Source: Chloracidobacterium sp. CP2_5A
GTDB taxonomy: Bacteria > Acidobacteriota > Blastocatellia > Chloracidobacteriales > Chloracidobacteriaceae
Length of the DNA stretch: 50,948 nucleotides
NCBI GenBank assembly: GCA_002254845.1
Contig: NKPT01000020.1
Location: forward strand, 1-50,948
Reading direction: 5' to 3'
Shown: piece after piece, positions 8,485-16,874 of the stretch
Layout: every line of letters begins with the position of its first letter
How positions within the stretch are numbered: position 1 is the stretch's first letter
Position numbers and translations under genes: made by a program
Notes under the pieces: generated by a model
Seen by the model: only the letters and a program-made list of their open reading frames with translations
Told to the model about the DNA's origin: nothing
The model's database searches: none

Positions 8485-11136
8485 GTGTCCATGGCGATGA
8501 CCCCGATGATCCGTCAGTACTTCGCCATCAAGGCGCAGCATCCCGGCGCGCTGCTCTTTTTTCGGCTGGGCGATTTCTACGAGATGTTTTTTGATGACGC
8601 CCAAGTGGCGTCGCGCGAGCTGGATTTGACGCTTACCGCTCGCCACAAGGACACCGCGCAGCCCGTGCCGATGTGCGGCGTTCCGCATCACGCGGCCGCC
8701 GGTTACATTGCGCGGCTGGTTGAGCGCGGCTATCGCGTCGCCATTTGCGAGCAGACCGAGGAAGCCGCGGGCAAGACAAAGCTGGTCGAGCGGGCGGTGG
8801 TGCGCATTGTGACGCCGGGCACTTCGATTGAGGACCAGCTTCTCCAGGGCGCGGAGAATCGCTTTCTAGCCGCGCTGGTCGGCAGCGGGCAGGGGACAGC
8901 CGTCGCCCTGCTCGACGCGACGACCGGCGAGTTTTGGGTAACAGAGCTTCGCGGCGACGCGCATCTGGAAGCCGCGCTCAACCTGCTGGAGCGCTTTGAC
9001 CCGCGCGAAGTCTTGGCCGCGCAGTCGCTGGCGCCCTTGCTTGCCCCGGCGTTTCCGCCGCCGCCCGCCGCGCCCGCGGAAAGCGCCCGCCGCCCGCCGC
9101 CCCGCTTTCCCGCCGCGCTGACGCTGGCTGAAGACTGGCGCTTCGCCCCGGATGCTGGCGAGACGCTGCTCCGCGAGCATTTTGGCGTCCTGTCGCTGGC
9201 GGGCTTTGGACTGGAAGGGAAGCCCTACGCCATCGGCGCGGCGGCGGCCGTCCTGCGCTACCTGCGCGAGACGCAGATGAATGGCGCCCGGCACGTGACA
9301 ACCCTGAGCTGGCTTGAGACGACAACGACGCTTGAGCTGGACGCCCTGACGCTCAAAAACCTGGAGGTCATCGCGGGCGCGGATGGGAGCCAGCGCGACT
9401 CGCTCCTGAGCGTCCTCGATGAAACGGTCACCAGCATGGGCGCGCGCCTGCTCCGGCAATGGCTGCTACGCCCGTCGCGCGAGCTGACTGTCATCAACGC
9501 TCGGCTCGACGCCGTGGCGGAACTGCATCAAGACCCTATCCGGCGCGATGGCTTTCGGCAGCTTCTCCGGTCAATTCAGGACATCGAGCGTTTGGTCGGA
9601 CGGCTTTCGCTCAACCTGGCGACGCCGCGCGATGTCGCGGCGCTGCGGGAAAGCTGCGCCGGCCTGCCCGCGCTCAAGGAGCGGCTTTTGGCTTGCGCCG
9701 CGTCGCTTCCGCTGACGCTCGGCGAGTCGCTCGACGCCTGCGAGGACCTCCGCCAGCGCATCGCCGACACCATTGTGGAAGCGCCCCCCGCGAAAATTGA
9801 GGACGGTCAAGTCATCCGCCCGGGTTTCAACGCGGAGCTCGACGAGCTGCGTCATGCGCGTCATGACGCCAGCGGCGCAATTGCGGCGATTGAGCGCCGG
9901 GAGCGCGAGCGAACCGGCATCGGCTCCCTCAAGATTCGTTTCAACAACGTCTTTGGCTACTACATTGAAGTGACCAAGGCGAATCTCGCCCGCGTCCCAC
10001 GCGATTATGAGCGCAAGCAGACGATTGCCAATGGCGAGCGATACACAACCGCGGAGCTGAAACAGCTTGAGGCTCGACTGCGAGACGCGGAAACGCGAAT
10101 CGTCGCGCTTGAGACCGAGATTTTCGAGGCGCTGCGCGACTTTCTCGTCGAGAACGCGCGCCGCTTACAGGCGGCGGCGCGCATCGTCGGCATGCTGGAC
10201 GCGCTGGCGGGGCTGGCGGAGGTCGCCGCCCGGCGGCGCTACGCTCGGCCCGAGCTGCACGCTGAAGATGAACTCGTCATTGAGGACGGCCGCCATCCGG
10301 TCGTCGAGGCCCGCGTCGCGGGGTTCGTTCCCAATGACGCGCGCCTAAACAATTCCACTGACCGCTTGCTCGTCATCACGGGTCCGAACATGGGCGGCAA
10401 AAGCGTCTTTTTGCGACAGGTCGGCTTGATCGCGCTTATGGCGCACGTTGGCTCATTCGTGCCGGCGAGGCGCGCGCGCATCCCGCTGATGGATCGCATT
10501 TTCACCAGAATTGGGGCATCTGACAACGTCGCCCGCGGCCGCTCGACGTTTATGGTCGAGATGACTGAAACGGCCTGCATCCTCAACGCGACGACCCCGC
10601 GCAGCCTCGTTCTGCTGGATGAAATCGGGCGCGGGACGGCGACCTTTGACGGTCTTTCGCTTGCGTGGGCGGTCTGCGAATACCTGCACGATAATGCGCG
10701 TCATGCCGCGAAGACGCTCTTCGCCACGCACTATCATGAGCTGGTTGATCTGGCGCGCATCCTGCCGGGCGTCCGCAACGTCCAGTTAGCGGTTTCCGAA
10801 CGGGACGGCGACATCGTGTTCCTGCATCGAGTTATCGAAGGCAGCGCCAACAAGTCGTATGGCATTGAAGTCGGACGGCTCGCCGGATTGCCGCCAGCGG
10901 TTGTGGCGCGCGCCAGAGAGATTTTAGCCAATCTCGAAGCCAATGAGCTGGACGTTCTCGGCAAGCCGAAGCTGGCCCGCCACCTGCCGGCCCGCCGGGG
11001 CAAGCGCGACCAGCCAACGCTGTTTGAAGCCGCGAATGAAAGCGTCATCGAGGAGCTGCGCGAGCTTGATATCAGCGAGCTAACGCCGGATATGGCGCTT
11101 GTCGCCCTGCGCCGATTGCAAGAACGGCTGCTGTAG
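8485..11136 (+). CDS. mutS: DNA mismatch repair protein MutS
   Basis: MutS1-type mismatch recognition ATPase, about 883 residues. The N-terminal mismatch-binding motif GDFYEMFFDDA carries the Phe-x-Glu wedge that stacks on the mismatch. The C-terminal ATPase has Walker A GPNMGGKS (633-640), Walker B LLDEIGRGT (D712) and the ATHYHEL switch. Between them are the connector, lever and clamp regions at normal length. The start is a choice between GTG 8485 and ATG 8491. AAGGAGG at 8468-8474 lies 10 bases before the GTG, which favours it. The C-terminal stretch is acidic (VIEELRELDISELTPDMALVALRRLQERLL region), as in MutS proteins that end with a dimerising helix-turn-helix. No mutL lies in the window. 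Confidence 0.97.
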   Translation: MSMAMTPMIRQYFAIKAQHPGALLFFRLGDFYEMFFDDAQVASRELDLTLTARHKDTAQPVPMCGVPHHAAAGYIARLVERGYRVAICEQTEEAAGKTKLVERAVVRIVTPGTSIEDQLLQGAENRFLAALVGSGQGTAVALLDATTGEFWVTELRGDAHLEAALNLLERFDPREVLAAQSLAPLLAPAFPPPPAAPAESARRPPPRFPAALTLAEDWRFAPDAGETLLREHFGVLSLAGFGLEGKPYAIGAAAAVLRYLRETQMNGARHVTTLSWLETTTTLELDALTLKNLEVIAGADGSQRDSLLSVLDETVTSMGARLLRQWLLRPSRELTVINARLDAVAELHQDPIRRDGFRQLLRSIQDIERLVGRLSLNLATPRDVAALRESCAGLPALKERLLACAASLPLTLGESLDACEDLRQRIADTIVEAPPAKIEDGQVIRPGFNAELDELRHARHDASGAIAAIERRERERTGIGSLKIRFNNVFGYYIEVTKANLARVPRDYERKQTIANGERYTTAELKQLEARLRDAETRIVALETEIFEALRDFLVENARRLQAAARIVGMLDALAGLAEVAARRRYARPELHAEDELVIEDGRHPVVEARVAGFVPNDARLNNSTDRLLVITGPNMGGKSVFLRQVGLIALMAHVGSFVPARRARIPLMDRIFTRIGASDNVARGRSTFMVEMTETACILNATTPRSLVLLDEIGRGTATFDGLSLAWAVCEYLHDNARHAAKTLFATHYHELVDLARILPGVRNVQLAVSERDGDIVFLHRVIEGSANKSYGIEVGRLAGLPPAVVARAREILANLEANELDVLGKPKLARHLPARRGKRDQPTLFEAANESVIEELRELDISELTPDMALVALRRLQERLL

Positions 11137-11212
11137 CGCGCTTTCCAAGAGGCGCGGGGCGCCACGCTCGGCGACCTGAAAAAGGCTGACGCGGCCCCTG
11201 CGAAGAGCGAGC

Positions 11213-13396
11213 CTAAGCCAGGCGAATCTCCAGAATCAGGTCCTGGCGCGCGAGCCGGTCAAGAACATCCAGCCCCTCAATCGCTTGCCCGAAGCAAGTG
11301 TAGCCGCCGTCCAAGTGCGGCTGCGGCAGGTGACAGATGAACCACTGGCTGCCGCCGGTATCCTTGCCGGAAAGCGCCATGCCGACGCTGCCCCGCAGGA
11401 AGGGTCGCTCGTTGATTTCACAGCGAATTTGATAGCCGGGGCCACCGTCCCCGTCGCCGCGCGGATCGCCGCCCTGCGCGACGAAGTTCGGCACGACCCG
11501 ATGAAACGTCAAGCCGTCGAAAAAGCCCCGCTCCGCCAGCGCGAGGAAATTCTCGACGGTCAGCGGCGCGTCTTCGGAAAATAGCTCCAGCGTCAGGTCG
11601 CCTTTGGTTGTCGTCACAATCGCGCGCGGGTGGCGGGCGGGCTGCCTTACCAGCCGACTGTAGAACGCCTCGACGCGATTGACGCGGCAGATGCCAACGC
11701 GGCGGCGCAGTTCCGCAAGCTGCGCCAAGCGCCCGTCCGCGTCTGGCGCGGGCGGCAGCCGGCGCCGCAGCAGGTCGCCCGCCTGCTTGCGAACGAGCCA
11801 GTCCGCGTCGCGCAATGCGGCTTCAAGCGCGGCTTGCGCCTCCGCGCTCGGATCATCTGCCAGGGCATTGACGATGGCCAGCTTGGCGTCATTCTGCGCG
11901 TCGTCCCGCGCCGCCTGCAAAGCCGCGATCAGCGCCGCCCGCCCGGCGTCGGTCACGGGCAGCGCGGCCAACGCCGTGGCCGCCGCCGCGCGCGCCATCA
12001 CGTCTGGATAACGCAACTCCGCCGCCCAAAACGTCGCCCGCTCCGGCGTTTTCGGCACGGCGGCCAAGAGCGCCGTCCGCGCTCGCGGGTCTAGGTCAGC
12101 TTGGGCCAAAAACCGCTCGACAACCTGTCCGCGGCGAGCGTCATCTGGCGGCAGCGCCGCCAAGCCCGCGAAGTAGCTCGCCTGCGCGCGCCAGTCATCC
12201 GTCGGCGGAAGCGCCGGCTTTTCCAGGTCGGCTCCGAAGAAGGCGTCCGCGCCCAGCCGCGCTAGGGCGACTTCAACCTCCGGGTTGGCCCCAACGCGCC
12301 CGGTTGGGAGCGTCCGCAGGGTCTCCAGTAAGGGCTGCGCGGCCAGGACTTTCAAGCGGCCCAGCGTTTCCGCCAGCGTCAGCGTCTCAAGCAAGCCCGC
12401 CCAGGTTGGACGCTCCGCCGCCGGAACTTCCGCATAGCGCCCTAGATTGTCTTTCAATCGCGCTAGCAGCGCCGGCGCGGCTTGCTCCGGCGATCGGGCG
12501 TTAGCCAGCGCCCGAATGACGGCGATCCGAATTGCCGCGACATCCGAGACAAGCCCCTGGAGCAGGGAGTCCGTCGCTTCCGCGCTGCCTAGCGCGCCAA
12601 GGGCGCGCGCCAGCGCCACGCGGATGACGACTTCCCCTTCCTCTCGGAAATGCGTCAGGAGCTTTTCTTGCGCGCCGGCCAGCGTCCGCCCGGCTTCGGG
12701 CAAGTCGCTGAGTCGCGCCAGCGCGTTGGCCGCGTGGAAGCGAATGGAAGCGTTCGGCGACGCCAGCAGCTTGATAAGCGTCGGAGCGCTCGCCGCCTGA
12801 CGCATGCGCATCGCCGCCGTCAGACACAACGCCGCTAAAGCCTCGCGCTCGCCATTGGCGGGGACGTCGTCGGTTGGCTTGGGGAGCGACGCCAACACGG
12901 CCGCAAGCATGCTCTGCGCCGTGTCGGCGTCGAGCGTCTTGGCGTTGGCGGCGACGATTTTGCCAAGGGCCTCCGCGCACCGCGCCCGTACCGGCAGGTC
13001 CTCGACCTCGCGCAAAAGCGTCCGGCGCAGATCTTCCAGCGGCTCGGTGGTTTCAAGCTCTCCGAGCGCAAACGCCGCCATTGCGCGGACGCGGGCGTTT
13101 CCGTCGTCATAAAGCCGCTCCAGCAGCAGACGATAGGCCTGCGGGTCGCCAATCCGTCCCAGCGCCAGGCAGGCTCGCCGCCGGACGCGCGCATTCGCCG
13201 AGCCAAGAAAATCCAACAGTTCCTCTTCGTGATAGTAACGCTGATCCTCAAGCTGGAGCAGGCGGGCAAAGGCGCGCTGCGCCGAGTTGGCGCGACCTAA
13301 CGTCGGTACGGTCGTTGGACGACGCTGACCCCAGGCCGCTTGTCGCAAGCCGGGGAAAAGGCAGCACGCAAGCAAGAAATGGCGACGTTTCATCAT
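11213..13396 (-). CDS. Exported HEAT-repeat protein with C-terminal cyclophilin-type peptidyl-prolyl isomerase
   Basis: A 727-residue fusion. The N-terminus is a signal sequence that begins KRRHFLLACC, which resembles a twin-arginine motif and contains a possible lipobox. Residues about 50-560 are alpha-helical HEAT-like repeats, with recurring units such as VRRRACLALGRIGD and VRAMAAFALGEL. From residue 592 to the end is a cyclophilin domain with the catalytic Arg in FHRVVPNF (R633), the QGGDP segment, GSQWFI and LDGGYTCFGQ. It should catalyse proline isomerisation on exported or envelope proteins, using the HEAT solenoid to hold a partner. The gene is alone on its strand between mutS and a lipoprotein gene. 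Two ATGs in a row start it and no clear ribosome-binding site is visible. Confidence 0.88.
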   Translation of the reverse strand: MMKRRHFLLACCLFPGLRQAAWGQRRPTTVPTLGRANSAQRAFARLLQLEDQRYYHEEELLDFLGSANARVRRRACLALGRIGDPQAYRLLLERLYDDGNARVRAMAAFALGELETTEPLEDLRRTLLREVEDLPVRARCAEALGKIVAANAKTLDADTAQSMLAAVLASLPKPTDDVPANGEREALAALCLTAAMRMRQAASAPTLIKLLASPNASIRFHAANALARLSDLPEAGRTLAGAQEKLLTHFREEGEVVIRVALARALGALGSAEATDSLLQGLVSDVAAIRIAVIRALANARSPEQAAPALLARLKDNLGRYAEVPAAERPTWAGLLETLTLAETLGRLKVLAAQPLLETLRTLPTGRVGANPEVEVALARLGADAFFGADLEKPALPPTDDWRAQASYFAGLAALPPDDARRGQVVERFLAQADLDPRARTALLAAVPKTPERATFWAAELRYPDVMARAAAATALAALPVTDAGRAALIAALQAARDDAQNDAKLAIVNALADDPSAEAQAALEAALRDADWLVRKQAGDLLRRRLPPAPDADGRLAQLAELRRRVGICRVNRVEAFYSRLVRQPARHPRAIVTTTKGDLTLELFSEDAPLTVENFLALAERGFFDGLTFHRVVPNFVAQGGDPRGDGDGGPGYQIRCEINERPFLRGSVGMALSGKDTGGSQWFICHLPQPHLDGGYTCFGQAIEGLDVLDRLARQDLILEIRLA

Positions 13397-13714
13397 AGCC
13401 TAGCGTTGTAGCGCGATTTGGGGGCGATGCGCCACCGCCTGGCGGCCCAGCGTTGTGATGAGCCTGACCGGCGGCGGTCGCCCCCGCCTCGGAGCGCCGC
13501 GGCGTTCCGCCGCTTGCGCGCCCGCCGAGAGGGCTGGCGCTTACATTTTTAGTACATTCTTAGCGCGCTTTTTTCGGCCGCTTTCCGCAACGCTTGGGGA
13601 CGGCGGGGCCGCCGTCCCGCCAGGTCTGTTTTCTTCCACCCTCTTCCGAATTAAGCCGCAAGCTGGTAAAAAGGCCGACCTGGTTATTTAGGCTTCAAGA
13701 GAGGACTCGTCATC
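13397..13714. other. Intergenic region between divergent genes, with tandem 11-bp repeat
   Basis: This 318-base gap separates the divergent HEAT-cyclophilin and lipoprotein genes. No gene is seen. It holds two directly adjacent copies of TACATTYTTAG (13542-13552 and 13553-13563) inside an inverted GCGCT/AGCGC pair, followed by a T6 run at 13569-13574. AAGAGAGG at 13697-13704 is the ribosome-binding site of the lipoprotein gene. Confidence 0.6.
13542..13563. promoter_or_regulatory. Tandem 11-bp direct repeat, candidate response-regulator site
   Basis: Two copies of TACATTYTTAG abut exactly, with one mismatch, so the repeat period is 11 bp or one helical turn. Head-to-tail 11-bp units are the classic layout of PhoB/OmpR-family binding sites. 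The site lies about 150 bases upstream of the lipoprotein start. Which regulator binds, if any, cannot be told. Confidence 0.35.
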
Positions 13715-14422
13715 GTGATACTTTCGCCTTCTTCGCTGGATGTCGCGCGGCGGCTTGAGCGGCGACTTGACTTGAGGCGCGGACTGCTCGCGGTCGGCTT
13801 GAGCGCGCTGGCGCTTATTTTCGTTGGCTGTGAAGCCAGGGAAGCGCCTAGGCCGGATGACCAGCCGGCCGCCCCGACCGCCCCCGCGGCTGACGCCGCG
13901 CCGCTAGCCGACGCGGCGGACACCGACCCCGACTTTCAAATCCTGTCAACCGACAAAAAGAAAAAGACCGTCACCTTCCGCAATAAAAAGACCGGCAAGA
14001 CCGAAACGCTTCCCCTCGACGCTTTCTACAAGCGCTTAGCCGAGCGCGAAAAGGCGGGCGCCGCGGAACGCGGCGACTCGCCCGCGAAGCCTCAGCCTGG
14101 TGTCAAGGAGGCCCAGCCCGAAGACTTGCCGCCGTGGGTGGCGCTTTACGCAGGCGCGGAGGTCAAGACGAATGTAAAAGCCGACCGCGACGGCAAAGTT
14201 GCCGGGCGCATCATTATGATGACGAGCGACAGCGCCGACAAGGTCGCCCAGTTTTACGAAAAGCGGCTTGAAGACAACGGCTTTACGCTGATGCGGTCCA
14301 ATTCGGACGCGACGCGCTCCATCAGCGCGCGTCGCAAGTCAGGCGAGATAGTGAGCCTTTCCATCAACCCCAACAGCGAAACCAAGAAAACCACCGTTAT
14401 GCTGACCTACGCGATGCAGTAG
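13715..14422 (+). CDS. Predicted lipoprotein of unknown function
   Basis: A 235-residue exported protein that I do not recognise. The N-terminus has a basic region, a hydrophobic stretch (GLLAVGLSALALIFVGC) and a lipobox-like FVGC with Cys39, so it is probably lipid-anchored. A Pro/Ala linker follows. A small Lys-rich segment comes next (STDKKKKTVTFRNKKTGK), then a C-terminal alpha/beta region at about 150-235 with the repeated sense of a stand-alone domain (KVAQFYEKRLEDNGF). The GTG start has AAGAGAGG ten bases upstream. It is divergent from the HEAT-cyclophilin gene and convergent with the pyrophosphatase gene. Confidence 0.75.
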   Translation: MILSPSSLDVARRLERRLDLRRGLLAVGLSALALIFVGCEAREAPRPDDQPAAPTAPAADAAPLADAADTDPDFQILSTDKKKKTVTFRNKKTGKTETLPLDAFYKRLAEREKAGAAERGDSPAKPQPGVKEAQPEDLPPWVALYAGAEVKTNVKADRDGKVAGRIIMMTSDSADKVAQFYEKRLEDNGFTLMRSNSDATRSISARRKSGEIVSLSINPNSETKKTTVMLTYAMQ

Positions 14423-14451
14423 ATCAGCCGGCGGGTCTCCGTCGCCCATCG

Positions 14452-15165
14452 TCAGGCGCGCATCGCCTGCGCGGCTGACGATACGCCGGTCAGCGCCCGA
14501 TTCAGCAGCGTTTCAAACTCGCCGTATGACGCCAGGTAATCCTCGCGGCTCAACTGGATGACGCGGTGCGCTTCCGCCGCGTCATAGACGTGGGTGATTT
14601 CCGTGCGGCGCTCGGTCGCGCCGGGGATTTCCTTGTAGGTCAAAAAGTAATGTCGCAGGCGCTCGACCAAGTTTTTCGGGCACTCGCGGATGTCGCGCCA
14701 CTCGCCATAGACCTCGTCACTGCGCAGCACGGCGATAATCTTGTCATCGGCCTCGTTGCCGTCAATCATCCGTAGTCCGCCAATCGGAATCGCCTGCACG
14801 AGAATGTCGCTGTGGTGAATCGGCTTTTCGGTCAGAACGCAAATATCAAGCGGGTCGCCGTCGCCGGCCATTTCATCCCGTCCGGCTCGCTCGGCGCAAA
14901 ACGCGCCCACGCGCGGGCCGCAATAGGTTTGCGGAATCAGCCCGTAAAGCGTCGGGCAATGGTTGGAATACTTTTGCGGACGGTCAACTTTCAAATGTCC
15001 GGTCGTCTTATCAAGCTCGTATTTGATGGCGTCGGTCGGCACGATTTCAATGTAGGCCGTGACCTGCGCCGGCGAGTGTTCGCCAATTGAAACGCCATGC
15101 CATGGGTGCGCTTTGAACAGCGTGCGCATCATGTTCCAAAGGGCGGCTTCAAGGGTTTGATCCAT
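14452..15165 (-). CDS. ppa: Inorganic pyrophosphatase, family I
   Basis: Soluble family I pyrophosphatase, about 237 residues. It hydrolyses pyrophosphate to phosphate in the cytoplasm and pulls biosynthetic reactions forward. The signature GDGDPLDICVL gives the metal-binding Asp trio. Other family segments are IEIVPTDAIKYELDK near the N-terminus and DDKIIAVL toward the C-terminus. The protein is longer than typical bacterial enzymes of about 175 residues, with an added N-terminal helix and a C-terminal extension. The frame is open to a TTG at 15207, but ATG 15165 is the more natural start. The gene follows larC on the same strand after 119 bases. Confidence 0.92.
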   Translation of the reverse strand: MDQTLEAALWNMMRTLFKAHPWHGVSIGEHSPAQVTAYIEIVPTDAIKYELDKTTGHLKVDRPQKYSNHCPTLYGLIPQTYCGPRVGAFCAERAGRDEMAGDGDPLDICVLTEKPIHHSDILVQAIPIGGLRMIDGNEADDKIIAVLRSDEVYGEWRDIRECPKNLVERLRHYFLTYKEIPGATERRTEITHVYDAAEAHRVIQLSREDYLASYGEFETLLNRALTGVSSAAQAMRA

Positions 15166-15284
15166 AGCGGTTGCATGCTCGTTCTGTAAAGCTAACCCCA
15201 AACGCAAACCGGCGGCTCGGCGCAGGGGGGACTCAAAAACCTGCGCCGTAATCAGGCCCGGCAGTGTAAAGCGCGGGATTACGC

Positions 15285-16580
15285 TTATTCTGCACCTTCC
15301 CTTCGTTGCTTTTCGTACGCTTCCAGCGCTTCGGCGTAAATCGTCCGCAGCGGCTTACCCGTCGCCTCCGCCAGCGCGCGGCAGTCGTCATATTCCGGCG
15401 TTGCCGTTTCCGTTCCGTCAGGCTGCGCGGCGATTTTGATACGAGCCGCGCCGCTGGCAGTTGTAACGCGAGCTTCCCGTCGCGGCAGCGCGTAGCGCTC
15501 AGACAAGCGCCGCCGGAGGCCGAGCGTTGTCGTCTCGCGGAAGATGACGGCCGCCAGCCGGCCTTCGTCTTCCGGGCGGCAAAGAACGGTCAGCGCCGCC
15601 GCCAGGCGCTGTTTTTTCATCTGAATCGGCGTGAAAAAGACATCGAGCGCCCCGTCCGCCAGCAGGCGCTCCATAACGTAGCCCAGCTGCTGGGGCGATT
15701 GGTCATCGAGGTTGGCTTCCAAGATAGCGATGGTTTCACAAATGAGCGCGCCGCCATCCGATTTGTCGCTCAGCGGCGCAGCCGCGCCGGAAGCGTCGCC
15801 GAGGAACACGCGCAGCGCGTTGGGGAAATTCGGCAGGTCGCGCGTTCCGGCGCCGTAGCCCGTATGCGTCACGGTAAAGTTGGGCGCCCGCGCGTAAGCG
15901 TCGCAGAGCGTCGCGATGATTGCCGCGCCGGTAGGCGTCGTAAACTCGCCCTCGATGTCGCCCGCATAAAACGGCGCGCCCTTGAGGAGCTCGGCCGCGC
16001 CAGGCGCGGGAATTGGGTAACGCCCATGCGCGCAGGCAACTAGTCCGAATCCAACCCGCAGCGGGGAAGCCGTAAGGCGCTCGACGCCGAGCTGCTCAAG
16101 GCACAGACAAGCGCCGACCACATCCAGGATGGCGTCCACCGCGCCGACTTCGTGAAAGTGCACCTCTTCCGGCGCGATGCCGTGAACTCTTCCCTCAGCT
16201 TCCGCCAGTCGCCGGAAGATGAGGATAGACTGCGCCTTGACGCGCTCGCTCAGGTCGGCCGTCGCGATGATGTCCGTGATCTCGCCGAGACCGCGCCCAT
16301 GATGATGGTCGCGATCCTGATGGTCATCCGCCGCGCTCGCCGGAGGGCGGGGATGGCGGTGGTCGGCTTCCGCGAGATGCGTGTCAAATTTGGCGCAGTC
16401 AATGGCGGCTCGCTTGACGCGCCGCAGTGATAGCTCGTACCCGTCAAGCCGGAGCTTGGCTAGGTCGGCGCGCAGCGTTTCAAATGACGCGCCGGCGTCA
16501 AGCAGCGCTCCGATGATCATGTCGCCGCTTGCGCCGGCGAAGGCGTCAAAGTGAAGGCGACGCCCGCGAATGGTCTCCAT
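15285..16580 (-). CDS. larC: LarC-type nickel insertion protein (nickel-pincer cofactor)
   Basis: LarC family protein, 431 residues. In lactate racemase maturation LarC inserts nickel into the pyridinium pincer nucleotide in a CTP-dependent step. The N-terminal signature HFDAFAGASGDMIIGALL is present. A His-rich metal-binding stretch lies around residues 70-90 (DHRHPRPP, then DHQDRDHHHGRG), and the conserved EVHFHEVGAVDAILDVVG follows. The C-terminal half is continuous, unlike the Lactobacillus gene, where larC1 and larC2 are joined by a programmed frameshift. ATG 16580 is chosen because AGGAA lies about ten bases upstream and the protein then begins at the usual place. No larA, larB or larE lies nearby. 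Confidence 0.9.
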   Translation of the reverse strand: METIRGRRLHFDAFAGASGDMIIGALLDAGASFETLRADLAKLRLDGYELSLRRVKRAAIDCAKFDTHLAEADHRHPRPPASAADDHQDRDHHHGRGLGEITDIIATADLSERVKAQSILIFRRLAEAEGRVHGIAPEEVHFHEVGAVDAILDVVGACLCLEQLGVERLTASPLRVGFGLVACAHGRYPIPAPGAAELLKGAPFYAGDIEGEFTTPTGAAIIATLCDAYARAPNFTVTHTGYGAGTRDLPNFPNALRVFLGDASGAAAPLSDKSDGGALICETIAILEANLDDQSPQQLGYVMERLLADGALDVFFTPIQMKKQRLAAALTVLCRPEDEGRLAAVIFRETTTLGLRRRLSERYALPRREARVTTASGAARIKIAAQPDGTETATPEYDDCRALAEATGKPLRTIYAEALEAYEKQRREGAE

Positions 16581-16797
16581 AGCGAAATTTCCTGCTTGCG
16601 TTGGCGAGATGGGGCGCTGCACCATGCGATACGCGCCAAGCGGATGCAAGCCTGTCTGGCTGATCGCCGCCTCGGATCGACAAGGGGATCGGCAAGGCGA
16701 GACGCATCTTGCGCAGGCGCTCAGGCAGGAATGGAGAACCTGAGCGCGGCTTCAGGCGTTTGGGTTGGGCGTCATCCGAGGCGAAAAGGAGGCGTCT

Positions 16798-16818
16798 GTG
16801 GCCGGAGCGAGCGCTTGA
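16798..16818 (+). other. Very short ORF behind a strong ribosome-binding site, upstream of htrA
   Basis: AAAAGGAGG at 16784-16792 is one of the best ribosome-binding sequences in the window. It is followed six bases later by GTG and only five more codons before TGA. The protease gene starts 56 bases downstream. It may be a leader peptide or a chance match. Confidence 0.2.
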
Positions 16819-16874
16819 GTCCGGACGACTTTTGGCGGCGGCGCGACAACGGATGTTGAGGGAGGGCGGGGCGT

